NCBI GenBank assembly: GCA_963821925.1
Contig: CAWGFO010000006.1
Coordinates: forward strand, 1-64,000
Origin: JAOUEA01 sp963821925
GTDB taxonomy: Bacteria; Actinomycetota; UBA4738; HRBIN12
Direction: 5' to 3'
Length of the DNA stretch: 64,000 bases
The notes beneath the pieces are model-generated. The model did no database searches and was not told the DNA's origin. It saw only the letters and a list, made by a program, of their open reading frames with translations. This document shows, piece by piece, positions 1 through 7,430 of the stretch (position 1 is the first letter of the stretch; each line of letters starts with the position of its first letter). The translations under genes and the position numbers were made by a program.

Positions 1-33
1 CTTCGCTATCTATATCGCATTGGCTGTCGTGAA

Positions 34-138
34 CTAGCCGACGTTCTGAGGGGCGACGTACGACCGGCGCGTAATCCCGATCCGCCAGCCGGGCTCGCCC
101 ACGGTCAAGCCCCACCGCTCACGATTGCGACGGAACAT
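34..138 (-). pseudogene. Possible helix-turn-helix protein remnant
   Basis: A 34-codon reading frame starts at ATG 138 and ends at TAG 34. Its start (MFRRNRERWGLTVGE) resembles the first helix of short actinobacterial helix-turn-helix proteins of the type 'LTVGEAAWRLG', but it stops after only about one and a half helices. No ribosome binding site is obvious. I read it as the degraded 5' end of a DNA-binding protein. The similarity is from memory and the frame is short enough to be chance. Confidence 0.28.
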
Positions 139-178
139 GTCGGGAGCATGGCCACTGCCACTTCGCTACGGTACTCAA

Positions 179-697
179 TCACCGGTGCTCGGCGAGGCGC
201 CGCATGTCCTCGAGGTGCTTCGGTGGAAGCTCGTAACCCTCATGGGCGAGGCGTTGCATCTCCGCGCTGATGCATCGCACTCGCTTGCCGGCGACGACCC
301 CGAACGCCTGCAGGCCACCCCCAGGGACGACATGGGTCGTGTTCCACAGCGGCACGGGTTCGGCACCGTCCGCGTCATCGAGGACGTGCGTATCGATCTC
401 GCGTCCGTCTGGGTGCACGTAGACGAACGCGCTAGGTAGTTGTTGGTTCGCGAGCCACGACTCGTGACTCACCTTCCGAGTTTCGCCATCCCAGGCGTAG
501 GCGAACTCGAACCCGAGAGCATGAAGTCGCTCGACGAACCGCTCGAGGTCGGCGACATCGACGAGCACGTCCACGTCATGGTGTTCGCGGGTCTGCTCGC
601 CGAGCAGGGCATCGACGCCCCATCCGCCCACGAGCCACAGCGTGATCCCGTGGTCTTCTAGGTCGCGGACGAGCGCGACAACCTGCTCGGCTCTCAT
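179..697 (-). CDS. Nucleotidyltransferase of the aminoglycoside/lincosamide adenylyltransferase fold
   Basis: This 172-residue protein belongs to the small nucleotidyltransferase family that includes LinA and ANT(2'')-type enzymes. The GGWGVDALLG motif (near residue 24) and the following HHDVDVLV segment carry the two Asp residues expected to bind the metal and nucleotide. The start is set at ATG 697, where homology begins. An in-frame ATG at 766 would add 23 Arg/Ala-rich residues with no family resemblance. Such proteins adenylylate a hydroxyl of a small molecule, sometimes an antibiotic, and the substrate here is unknown. It stands alone among decayed small genes, consistent with an accessory or transferred gene. 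Confidence 0.78.
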   Translation of the reverse strand: MRAEQVVALVRDLEDHGITLWLVGGWGVDALLGEQTREHHDVDVLVDVADLERFVERLHALGFEFAYAWDGETRKVSHESWLANQQLPSAFVYVHPDGREIDTHVLDDADGAEPVPLWNTTHVVPGGGLQAFGVVAGKRVRCISAEMQRLAHEGYELPPKHLEDMRRLAEHR

Positions 698-787
698 GAC
701 GGTCGAGCGCTCACGAGCAGGGGCGCTGGTCTTCGCTGGCCACCGCGCTACCGTAACCCTCGCCATGGACAGGCTGCGAGCCGGCCG

Positions 788-1221
788 CTACATCATGATC
801 CGTCGCAGCGTGCCGGAGGCGACGAGCGCGCCACTCTGGGTCCGCACCGCGATCGGGTCTCCCGCAGACAGCGTGGGGGCGGACTGTCTCGAACCCGTGT
901 CACGATGCATGTGGCAACCCCCGTTGCTCCGAACCGTAAGCGAGCCGACCTTGTGGCCACCGGCGAAGACCACGAGCGTCTGGCCCCCGAGCCTGCCCAT
1001 GCCCCACATGTCGACGTCGAACTCTCGGTGCCCGCTTCGCTCTTCGTAGTACGCGTGGCCGCGTGCGTATGAGTAGTGCGACGTTCCGTCGAGCCGTGCC
1101 CCAAGATGGTGGCGACCTGGCATCGCGGCGACCGGGTGGTCGCCGAGGCGACGAGCAACGTGGCAAGCACCAAGAAGAGCACCGCTCCCCCTGCCGTCCG
1201 ACGAACGTTCTTCCGCTTCAT
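788..1221 (-). pseudogene. Small secreted protein, frameshifted
   Basis: A good signal sequence begins at ATG 1221 (MKRKNVRRT followed by a hydrophobic AVLFLVLATLLVASA stretch). The frame then loses protein-like character, while a second frame becomes sensible from about 1090 to the stop at 788 (GTSHYSYARGHAYYEE, then GGQTLVVFAGGHKVGSL). Joining the two needs one missing base around 1080-1130. The combined product would be about 144 residues, with one N-terminal membrane segment and a beta-rich exported domain that I do not recognise. It may be a real pseudogene or a sequence error. Confidence 0.42.
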
Positions 1222-1347
1222 TGGAGAACACGCCTCTCTCGTGCAGGTCCTCCTACTGTGCAGGGTGAGCGTCAGCCGACACGGGCCACGGGTCCCGGCG
1301 TTCGCGGGTCGCAACGAGAAGCCAGTTCGCTAACGTGGGCGCCGCCG

Positions 1348-1500
1348 ATGGACGAGCTGCGAGCCGCGGAGATCGCGAGGCACCTCGGCGTCACCCGTGA
1401 GCGGGCGCGCCAGATCGCGGCACGTGACCGGGCACCGACGGTTCTGGATGGGGAATGGATGGGAGTGAGCCGGGACTCACATGAAGTCAGAGCCCAAGTA
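1348..1500 (+). pseudogene. Helix-turn-helix fragment
   Basis: From ATG 1348 the frame reads MDELRAAEIARHLGVTRERA and continues RQIAARDRAP, a convincing sigma-4/MerR-like helix-turn-helix. After about 50 codons the sequence becomes non-protein-like and runs into the antisense of tRNA-Leu, with no stop until 1638. Proteins of this kind usually carry an 'R.W...DVE.W' winged tail, which is missing. I infer a fragment truncated at the border of the tRNA duplication. Confidence 0.32.
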
Positions 1501-1536
1501 GACCTTCAACCTGCGGCGATGGGTCTACATCTCTCG

Positions 1537-1622
1537 TGCCCGGGGTGGGATTCGAACCCACACGCCTCTCTCGAGGCAGGCGCTTTTAAGGCGCCGTCGT
1601 CTGCCAGTTCCGACACCCGGGC
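1537..1622 (-). tRNA. tRNA-Leu(UAA), copy 1
   Basis: The reverse complement folds as a class II tRNA: acceptor GCCCGGG pairs with CCCGGGC, anticodon stem GGCGC/GCGCC carries loop CTTAAAA (anticodon UAA), a long variable arm contains CTCGAGAG, and the T arm has GTGGGTTCGAATCCCAC. It is 86 nt with discriminator A and CCA is not encoded. It differs from copy 2 by a single base in the D-arm region (C versus T). Confidence 0.88.
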
Positions 1623-1634
1623 CGCCCGGCGATG

Positions 1635-2091
1635 CTAGCCGCTGGCGGCCCCGTCCGATACCGCCGTCCGACGGAAGGCCAGCTGGCGCACCCGCCACAC
1701 GACCGGCTCCGCGTCGCGGGCACCGTGGCGATCGCCGCGAGATCGGCGGCCAGGGCGGCCTGCGGCGGCACCTCGCCCCGATCGGCGAGCACCGCGAGGT
1801 TCATCGCGAAGATCAGCGCGCTCTCGGCCGGCGACGGCGTGAACGACACGACGTCGTCGGCGACGCGCTCGGTCCCGGGCTGGTCAGGCATCGCGGCGAG
1901 CACCGGACCTGCGAGCAGTCGGGCGCCCTGCGCCTCGACGACCGGGATCGCGACCTGGTCGAGGTAGGCGGCGAAAACGGGATCGGACACGTCGATGGCC
2001 TCGAGCTCGTCCAGGAGCACCAGCCCGCAGAGCGCGAGCTGCGTCGTCCACCGCTCGACCACACCCGGCGGGTCGACGAGATGGGCGAGCA
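1635..2091 (-). pseudogene. Truncated, frameshifted duplicate of the methyltransferase C-terminal half
   Basis: Residues readable from about 2091 downward (LLLAHLVDPPGVVERWTTQL onward) match the C-terminal half of the intact methyltransferase at 2194-2985. The N-terminal SAM-binding part is absent because the duplication starts mid-gene. About 35 codons before the expected stop the frame shifts by one base, after AADLAAIA. In the other frame the tail again matches (EPVVWRVRQLAFRRTAVSDG). With no start and a broken tail it is a pseudogene, a by-product of the tandem duplication that doubled tRNA-Leu. Confidence 0.87.
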
Positions 2092-2095
2092 GTAA

Positions 2096-2181
2096 TGCCC
2101 GGGGTGGGATTCGAACCCACACGCCTCTCTCGAGGCAGGCGCTTTTAAGGCGCCGTCGTCTGCCAATTCCGACACCCGGGC
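2096..2181 (-). tRNA. tRNA-Leu(UAA), copy 2
   Basis: Same structure as the copy 559 bp away: seven-pair acceptor stem, anticodon loop CTTAAAA, class II variable arm and GGTTCGAAT T-loop. It has 86 nt and no encoded CCA. The D-arm reads GGAATTGGCAG, where copy 1 has GGAACTGGCAG. It lies directly downstream of the intact methyltransferase stop (12 nt apart), so this is likely the ancestral position and copy 1 the extra one. Confidence 0.88.
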
Positions 2182-2193
2182 CGCCCGGCGATG

Positions 2194-2985
2194 CTAGCCG
2201 CTGGCGGCCCCTTCCGATACCGCCGTCCGGCGGAGGGCCAGCTGGCGCATCCGCCACACGACCGGCTCGGCATCCCGCACACCGTCGGCGATCCCTCGTA
2301 GATCCGCGGCCAGCGCGGGCTGCGGCGGCACCTCGCCCCGATCGACGAGCACCGCGAGGTTCATCCCGAAGATCAGCGCGCTCTCTGCCGACGACGGCGT
2401 GAACGACACGACGTCGTCGGCGACCCGCTCGGTCCCGGGCGGGTCCGACATCGCGGCGAGCACCGGACCTGCGAGCAATCGCGCGCCCTGGGCCTCGACG
2501 ACCGGGATCGCGACCTCGCCGAGGTAGGCGGCGAACACAGGATCGGACACATCGATGGCCTCGAGCTCGTCGAGGAGCACGAGCCCGTCGGGTGCGAGCT
2601 GCATCGTCCAGCGGGTCACGACACCCGGCGGATCGACCAGATGGGCGAGCAACAGCCGGCAGTAGATCAGGTCCGCCGGGCCGTCAGGGAACGGCATCTC
2701 CCGGACATCGTGCGCCAGGAACGAGACGCCGGCCGGTGCGTCGAGCGCCGCGCGCTCGAGGAACGGCCCGGACCGGTCGAGCCCGACGGTCCGCCCGGCG
2801 CCGGTGACCGCGTGCACGAGACGCGTGGTGAGCCCGGGCCCGCACCCCAGGTCGTACGCGAGCGAGGGCCCCGAGGTGACCGTACGCTCGAGGAAGGCCC
2901 GCGTTGTCGGCTCGAAGACCCGCGCGACGAGCCCGAGGCGCTCGGCCGCGAGTTCGGTATCGCCGTAGGTGTACCGCTCGCTCAT
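2194..2985 (-). CDS. Class I SAM-dependent methyltransferase
   Basis: This 263-residue protein has a Methyltransf_25-like N-terminal Rossmann domain. Motif I is YDLGCGPGLTT (about residues 43-53), the acidic motif II is GLDRSG, and FLAHDVREMPFPDG precedes a LIYCRLLLAHL strand. The ATG at 2985 is used because it begins the family-like MSERYTYG start; upstream codons are antisense to the next gene. It is divergent from the adenosine deaminase gene, sharing only 24 bp between starts. The substrate is unknown; the architecture (ubiquinone/trans-aconitate methyltransferase-like) suggests a small molecule. Its 3' half is the source of the tandem duplicate. Confidence 0.85.
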   Translation of the reverse strand: MSERYTYGDTELAAERLGLVARVFEPTTRAFLERTVTSGPSLAYDLGCGPGLTTRLVHAVTGAGRTVGLDRSGPFLERAALDAPAGVSFLAHDVREMPFPDGPADLIYCRLLLAHLVDPPGVVTRWTMQLAPDGLVLLDELEAIDVSDPVFAAYLGEVAIPVVEAQGARLLAGPVLAAMSDPPGTERVADDVVSFTPSSAESALIFGMNLAVLVDRGEVPPQPALAADLRGIADGVRDAEPVVWRMRQLALRRTAVSEGAASG

Positions 2986-3009
2986 CGGCGGCGACGCTAC
3001 CATCGACGG

Positions 3010-4008
3010 ATGCGAGACCTGTCCGCGCTCCCGAAGGCCGAGCTCCACCTGCACCTCGAGGGGGCGATGCGCGTCGAGACGGTCCGCGACCTCGCAGACC
3101 GGCAGGGACTCCCGATCCCCTCGGGGCTCGGCGCCGACGGCTGGCGGTTCGCCGACCACCTCGACTTCATCGACCAATACGTCGCGATGTGCTCGCTGCT
3201 GAACGACCTGGATGACTTCCGGCGGCTCGCGGAGGAGGTGTGCGTGGACCTCGCCGCGAACGGCGTGCACTACGCCGAGGCGGTCTTCTCACCCTCGAAC
3301 CACGCCGACCGGCTCGGCGGTGACTGGTTCGGGCCGATCGAGGCGATCCTGGACGGGCTCGCCGCGGGCGAGCGGGATACCGGCGTCGTCGTCCGGCTCG
3401 ACCCGGACATCGTGCGGGACCTCGGCATGGACCAGGCCGACAAGGTGCTGGAGGTCGCGCTGAAGTACGCCGGCCGTGGCGTGGTGGCCCTGAACGCCGC
3501 GGGCAGCGAGCGGACCGACGTCGGCGCCTTCGCGCATCACTTCTGCACCGCGAAGGAGGCGGGCCTGAAGTCGGTGCCGCACGCGGGCGAGTGGGCCGGC
3601 CCCGAGAATATCTGGGCGACCCTCGAGGCGTACGAACCCGACCGGATCGGCCACGGCGTCGCGGCCGCGCGCGATCCCGAGCTGATCGAACGGCTCCGCG
3701 ACCTGGCGATCCCGCTCGAGGTGTCGCCGGTGTCGAACGTCGAGACGGGTGTCTTCGCGTCGCTCGAGGAGCACCCGTTCGAGCGGCTCCGCGCGGCGGG
3801 CATCGTGGTCACGCTCAACTCCGACGACCCGCCGATGTTCGGGGCGTGGCTCGCCGACGTGTACGAGTCGGCCCGGGCGACGTGGGAGTACACGGACGAA
3901 CAGCTCGCCGAGATCGCGCGGACCGGGGTGCGGGCGAGCTTCGCCGACGACGAGCTCAAAGGCGAGATCATCCGCGGGATCGACGGATGGCTCGGGACGC
4001 CGGAGTGA
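3010..4008 (+). CDS. Adenosine deaminase family protein
   Basis: The 332-residue TIM-barrel amidohydrolase is expected to hydrolyse the 6-amino group of adenosine or a related adenine compound in the cytoplasm. Zinc ligands are visible as ELHLHLEG (H13, H15), H191 of HAGEW, and D272 of NSDDPPMF. H215 of RIGHG is the catalytic His and E194 lies beside the metal. ATG 3010 gives the canonical N-terminus. The SDDPPMF form also fits aminodeoxyfutalosine deaminase of the alternative menaquinone route, and with no mqn genes in view adenosine deaminase is the safer name. It is divergent from the methyltransferase and convergent with the cyclophilin gene. Confidence 0.87.
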   Translation: MRDLSALPKAELHLHLEGAMRVETVRDLADRQGLPIPSGLGADGWRFADHLDFIDQYVAMCSLLNDLDDFRRLAEEVCVDLAANGVHYAEAVFSPSNHADRLGGDWFGPIEAILDGLAAGERDTGVVVRLDPDIVRDLGMDQADKVLEVALKYAGRGVVALNAAGSERTDVGAFAHHFCTAKEAGLKSVPHAGEWAGPENIWATLEAYEPDRIGHGVAAARDPELIERLRDLAIPLEVSPVSNVETGVFASLEEHPFERLRAAGIVVTLNSDDPPMFGAWLADVYESARATWEYTDEQLAEIARTGVRASFADDELKGEIIRGIDGWLGTPE

Positions 4009-4029
4009 CGCCGGAGGCCACTGCGGTCG

Positions 4030-4827
4030 CTACGATTCGGCGACCGTGACCTTCAGGATGTAGATCGGGTACGTCGGCGTGCTCGGCTCGCCGCCGGCGG
4101 CCGACGCGACGGTTGGCGTCTGCCCGATCTTCTCGACGACCTTCAGCCCGTCGGTGACGTTCCCGAAGATCGTGTACTTCCCGCTCGGCGGGTCGAGGCT
4201 CGCGGCGGGCGCCAGCGTCACGAAGAACTGGCTCCCGTTCCCGCCCGTCTGCGCGTGCGCGAACGCCAAGACGCCGGCGGCGTCGAACGAGGCGCCCTTC
4301 GTGACCGTGACCGGGATCTCGTACCCGGGTCCGCCCGTGCCGTCGCCCTTCGGGTCCCCGCCCTGGATCACGAAGTCCTTCACGATCCGATGGAACGTGA
4401 GCCCGTCGTAGTACCCCTGATCCGCGAGGAAGGCGAAGCTGTTCGTCGCGTCGGTCGCCGTCTTCGCGAGGAGCTCCGCGCTGAACGTGCCGCACGAGGT
4501 CTCGAAGGTCGCCACGTAGGTCTTCGACGGGTCGATCGTGACCTTCGGCGCCTGGTCGAACGTGTGCTTGGGCTTGTTTGCGGCCGGCGGCGCCTCGGTC
4601 TGGGGGCACGGCCCGGCCTGCACGCTCGCGCTCGGCGTGCCGGACGCGGCCGTGCTCTCGTCCCCGCCGCCGAAGGCGATCGTCCACGCGACGATCAGCG
4701 CGACGATCGCGACCACCGCGGCGATCCCGCCGTAGATCAGGTTCCGCCGCCGGCGCGCGGCCTGACGTTCGGCCTGCCGGCGTGCGGCGAGCTTCGCGAG
4801 CTGACGTTCCCTGGCGCGACTGGGCAT
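4030..4827 (-). CDS. Membrane-anchored cyclophilin-type peptidyl-prolyl isomerase
   Basis: The 265-residue protein has an Arg/Ala-rich cytoplasmic start (residues 1-29), one membrane helix (LIYGGIAAVVAIVALIVAW, about 30-50), a Ser/Thr/Pro linker, and a cyclophilin domain from about residue 95. Family hallmarks are FHRIVKDFVIQGGDP, GSQFFVT and FGNVTDG. It should catalyse cis-trans isomerisation of prolyl bonds in proteins at the outer face of the membrane. Actinobacteria commonly carry this anchored form. The gene precedes the DUF501-Ppx gene's 3' end on the same strand by 13 nt and could be co-transcribed with it. Confidence 0.93.
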   Translation of the reverse strand: MPSRARERQLAKLAARRQAERQAARRRRNLIYGGIAAVVAIVALIVAWTIAFGGGDESTAASGTPSASVQAGPCPQTEAPPAANKPKHTFDQAPKVTIDPSKTYVATFETSCGTFSAELLAKTATDATNSFAFLADQGYYDGLTFHRIVKDFVIQGGDPKGDGTGGPGYEIPVTVTKGASFDAAGVLAFAHAQTGGNGSQFFVTLAPAASLDPPSGKYTIFGNVTDGLKVVEKIGQTPTVASAAGGEPSTPTYPIYILKVTVAES

Positions 4828-4840
4828 ACGGCGACCGAGG

Positions 4841-6217
4841 TTACCGGATGCCGAGCAGCTCGAACGCGAGCCCGTCGAGGATGTCGGTCTCGCTCACGAG
4901 GGCACGCTCGAACCCGAACCGCCGGAGGGTCTCCACGAAGATCACGGTTCCGGCAACCATCACGTCGCCGCGGCCGGGCGCCATCACCGGCAGGGCGGCC
5001 CGCTCCACGTTCGTCATGCGCGCGAGGTCGAGAAGGATCCGCTCGGCGTCAGCGAGGGAGAGCCACGACCGGTGGATCGCCTCCGGGTCATATCGTTCCA
5101 GCCCCAGAGCGATCGCTTGGAGCGTCGTCGCCGTGCCGGCGACCGCCACGAGCGTGCGGGCGTCGTGGGCGCCAGGAACCGCGGCCTCGGCCTCGTCGAG
5201 CCTCGCGGCGACCTCGGCCTCGAGGGCGGCCAGGTCGCCGGGCGTCGGCGGGTCGTGCGTCACGAGCCGCTCGGTCAGGCGGACGCTCCCCATCTGCGTC
5301 GAGAGCGCCCCGGTCACGCGACCCGGCGCATCGCCCGTCACGAACTCGGTCGATCCCCCACCGATGTCGAAGAGCAGGTACGGCGACGGCGCCTCGGCAG
5401 GATCGAGCCCGAGCGTCCCGCCGAGGAACGAGAGGCCGGCTTCGCGCTCGCCGCTGATCACCTCGAGCTCACTCCCCGCGAGTCGCCGGACCGCGCCGGC
5501 GAACTCCTCGCGGTTCTCCGCATCGCGCACGGCGCTCGTGGCCGCGACCCGGATCCGCTCGGCGCCCAGGTGCCGCGCCTGGCGGCAGTACCGCTCCAGG
5601 ACCTCGACCGTCCGCTCGAGCGCGTCGGGATCCAATCGTCCGGTCTCGTCGACGCCCTTGCCGAGCCGCGTGATCACCATGTCACGCACGAGCTCGGTCG
5701 GGAGCCCACCGTCCACGCCCGGCTCGACCACGAGCAGCCGGATCGAGTTCGTGCCCTGGTCGATCGCGGCCACGCGTCCCGCGCGCTGCCCGGCGTGCAC
5801 CAGCTCGACGCGCTCGGCGGTCCACGCGCCCACGGGGTCGTCGCCGCCCGCCAGGTGATACGCGTAGTGCGCGTGTAGGCACTTCACGCCGGTGCGGGTC
5901 CCCGCCACGCCGCCCCAGCCCCGAGCCTCGTGGAGGTCGGCGCCCCGCTCCTCGGCGTAGGCGCGGTGGGCGGTCTCGAGCGCATCGTCGAACACCTCGT
6001 CGTCCTGCACCCGGTCGTTCAGCCGCGCGATCCAGCCCTCGGACTCGACGCGCGCCACGGCCTTCACCGCGTCCGGGCACGTGAGCCAGTACGTCGTGGG
6101 GAACGGATCGCCGTTCACGTCGAGGGGAGCGTTGCGGATCACGAGCGGATGGCCGCCGGTGCACCGGGCGACGACGGCGAACGCGGTCGTCGGCTCGCGA
6201 CCGAGCTGCTCGCGCAC
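4841..6217 (-). CDS. DUF501 - exopolyphosphatase (Ppx/GppA) fusion protein
   Basis: One uninterrupted frame encodes two proteins that are usually separate neighbours. Residues 1 to about 140 match DUF501 (PFPTTYWLTCPDAV, AHRAYAEERGADLHEARG, VKCLHAHYAYHLAGG). Residues 149-458 are a Ppx/GppA phosphatase: phosphate loop AIDQGTNSIRLL, catalytic Glu in ISGEREAG, second loop LFDIGGGSTEFV, and VAGTATTL. The DUF501 stop is simply absent between ERVELVHAG and GRVAAID. The phosphatase part would hydrolyse polyphosphate or pppGpp. The GTG at 6217 is the best start, since further upstream the frame is antisense to the acetyltransferase. An internal GTG start could also make free Ppx. Confidence 0.87.
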   Translation of the reverse strand: MREQLGREPTTAFAVVARCTGGHPLVIRNAPLDVNGDPFPTTYWLTCPDAVKAVARVESEGWIARLNDRVQDDEVFDDALETAHRAYAEERGADLHEARGWGGVAGTRTGVKCLHAHYAYHLAGGDDPVGAWTAERVELVHAGQRAGRVAAIDQGTNSIRLLVVEPGVDGGLPTELVRDMVITRLGKGVDETGRLDPDALERTVEVLERYCRQARHLGAERIRVAATSAVRDAENREEFAGAVRRLAGSELEVISGEREAGLSFLGGTLGLDPAEAPSPYLLFDIGGGSTEFVTGDAPGRVTGALSTQMGSVRLTERLVTHDPPTPGDLAALEAEVAARLDEAEAAVPGAHDARTLVAVAGTATTLQAIALGLERYDPEAIHRSWLSLADAERILLDLARMTNVERAALPVMAPGRGDVMVAGTVIFVETLRRFGFERALVSETDILDGLAFELLGIR

Positions 6218-6313
6218 CAGCGTGAGGTCGGACGCGCGGAGCTCGCGATGAGCGACGGATCCGGGGGCGGGTTCCACCGGCCCATCGTCGCAGACCGCGA
6301 GATACTGGCGCCC

Positions 6314-6868
6314 GTGATCGACGCGACCTTCACGAGGATCGAGACCGAGCGGCTCGCGCTGCGACGGTTCACGCCCGGCGATGCTTCGGCCTTCGCCTCG
6401 TATCGGAGCGACCCCATGGTGGCCCGTTACCAGTCGTGGGACGAGACCTACTCGGTCGCCGACGCCGAGCGGATGATCGCCTCGATCGCCGAGATCCACC
6501 CGGGCGAACCAGGCGAGTGGTTCCAGTTCGCGGTAGCGGACCGCGACACCGACGTGCTCGTCGGCGACTGCGGCCTGCATGTCGACGGTAGCGACCCGAG
6601 CCGCGCGGAGATCGGCTACACGCTGGCCCCGGCGCATCAGGGCCGGGGCTTCGCGACCGAGGCCGTCGACGCCCTCGTCGGCTATGCGTTCGGCACGCTC
6701 GGCGTCGAACGGATCCAGGCCACGGCGGACGAACGCAACGCGCCGTCGATCCGCGTGGTCGAACGGCTGGGGTTCGAGGCGGTCGCCCGCGTGCACACGA
6801 CGTTCAAGGGCGAGCGGTGCGTGGAGGAGACCTACGAACTGCGGCGGGATCCCGCGACGCCCGGCTGA
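6314..6868 (+). CDS. RimJ/RimL-type GNAT acetyltransferase
   Basis: This 184-residue N-acetyltransferase has the RimJ-like start TRIETERLALRRF and strand-beta4 / acetyl-CoA loop GYTLAPAHQGRGFATEAV (pyrophosphate-binding Q-G-R-G-F/A). It ends in the VERLGFEAV segment. GTG 6314 is preferred because it sits just before the family start; ATG 6248 would add 22 Gly/Pro-rich residues. It would transfer acetyl from acetyl-CoA to an amine, either a protein N-terminus or a small molecule. It lies on the opposite strand to the division/Ppx genes that flank it, so it is an insertion into a conserved order. Confidence 0.85.
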   Translation: MIDATFTRIETERLALRRFTPGDASAFASYRSDPMVARYQSWDETYSVADAERMIASIAEIHPGEPGEWFQFAVADRDTDVLVGDCGLHVDGSDPSRAEIGYTLAPAHQGRGFATEAVDALVGYAFGTLGVERIQATADERNAPSIRVVERLGFEAVARVHTTFKGERCVEETYELRRDPATPG

Positions 6869-6877
6869 GGCCCGGCG

Positions 6878-7261
6878 CTACTTGCGCTTGTGCTCGACGG
6901 CCCGCTTGTAGTCGACCAGGTTCTCTTCGCTCTGCCGCATGAACTTCTTCAGCATCTGCTCGAATCCGGGGTCGGAACCGCGGCGGGGGCGCCGCTCGGG
7001 CGGCGGGTCCTGGAGCGCCTTGATCGAGAGATCGATCTTGCCGTCTTCCTTGATGGCCAGGACCTTCGCCTGGACCACGTCCTGCTCGCGCAGGTGCTCG
7101 TGCACGTCCTTCACGTAGTTGCGGTCGATCTCGGAGATGTGGACCAGTCCGAGCCTGCCGTCCTCCAACTTGAGGAACGCGCCGTAGGGAGTGATGCGTT
7201 CGACGGTGCCGTCGACCACCGCTCCGATCTCGATCTCTGCGATCGGGATGACTCCTTCCAT
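6878..7261 (-). CDS. S1 RNA-binding domain protein
   Basis: The 127-residue cytoplasmic protein starts at ATG 7261 with an S1/OB-fold domain (IGAVVDGTVERITPYGAFLKL, then GLVHISEI and VLAIKEDGKIDLSIK). A charged tail follows (FMRQSEENLVDYKRAVEHKRK). It resembles the YabR/general stress protein 13 type of stand-alone S1 protein, often found beside divIC in Gram-positive bacteria, and the same neighbourhood holds here. It probably binds RNA or ribosomes, but the exact role is not known to me. Confidence 0.88.
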   Translation of the reverse strand: MEGVIPIAEIEIGAVVDGTVERITPYGAFLKLEDGRLGLVHISEIDRNYVKDVHEHLREQDVVQAKVLAIKEDGKIDLSIKALQDPPPERRPRRGSDPGFEQMLKKFMRQSEENLVDYKRAVEHKRK

Positions 7262-7430
7262 GCTGTCGCGCGGGCCGTTCCCGCACGTCGGACGGCCAGT
7301 GTGCGGGAATCGCCAAGGGGCGTCAATGCGAGCCGATCCGCTCGACGACGGGATGAGAGCCCGTTGAGGCGTCGAGCGATCTACGGGAGCATGGGCGCGA
7401 TCGGTTCCCCGGATCGGAAGGAGCACCCGT

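Larger units (their letters stand above)
1537..2651. repeat. 559-bp tandem duplication (tRNA-Leu plus methyltransferase 3' end)
   Basis: Unit 1 (about 1537-2095) and unit 2 (about 2096-2651) start at the 3' end of tRNA-Leu and end within the methyltransferase gene at the shared string atgggcgagca. Offsets are 559 at the tRNA and at the methyltransferase stop, and 560 at the far end, so one net indel has occurred. The units differ at scattered positions (roughly one in ten by eye). The duplication is therefore not recent, or it has been diverging without constraint in unit 1. The junction lies exactly at the tRNA 3' end. Confidence 0.88.

Noticed and set aside
1537..2181. The two tRNA-Leu copies as attL/attR of an integrated element
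   Set aside because: The repeat includes a whole tRNA plus 460 bp of a host gene, the units are in direct tandem with nothing between them, and there is no integrase. Unequal recombination explains it better.
1586..2257. Continuous minus-strand frame running through tRNA-Leu into the methyltransferase copy
   Set aside because: It only stays open across the tRNA by chance and lacks a plausible start; the methyltransferase part is a pseudogene fragment.
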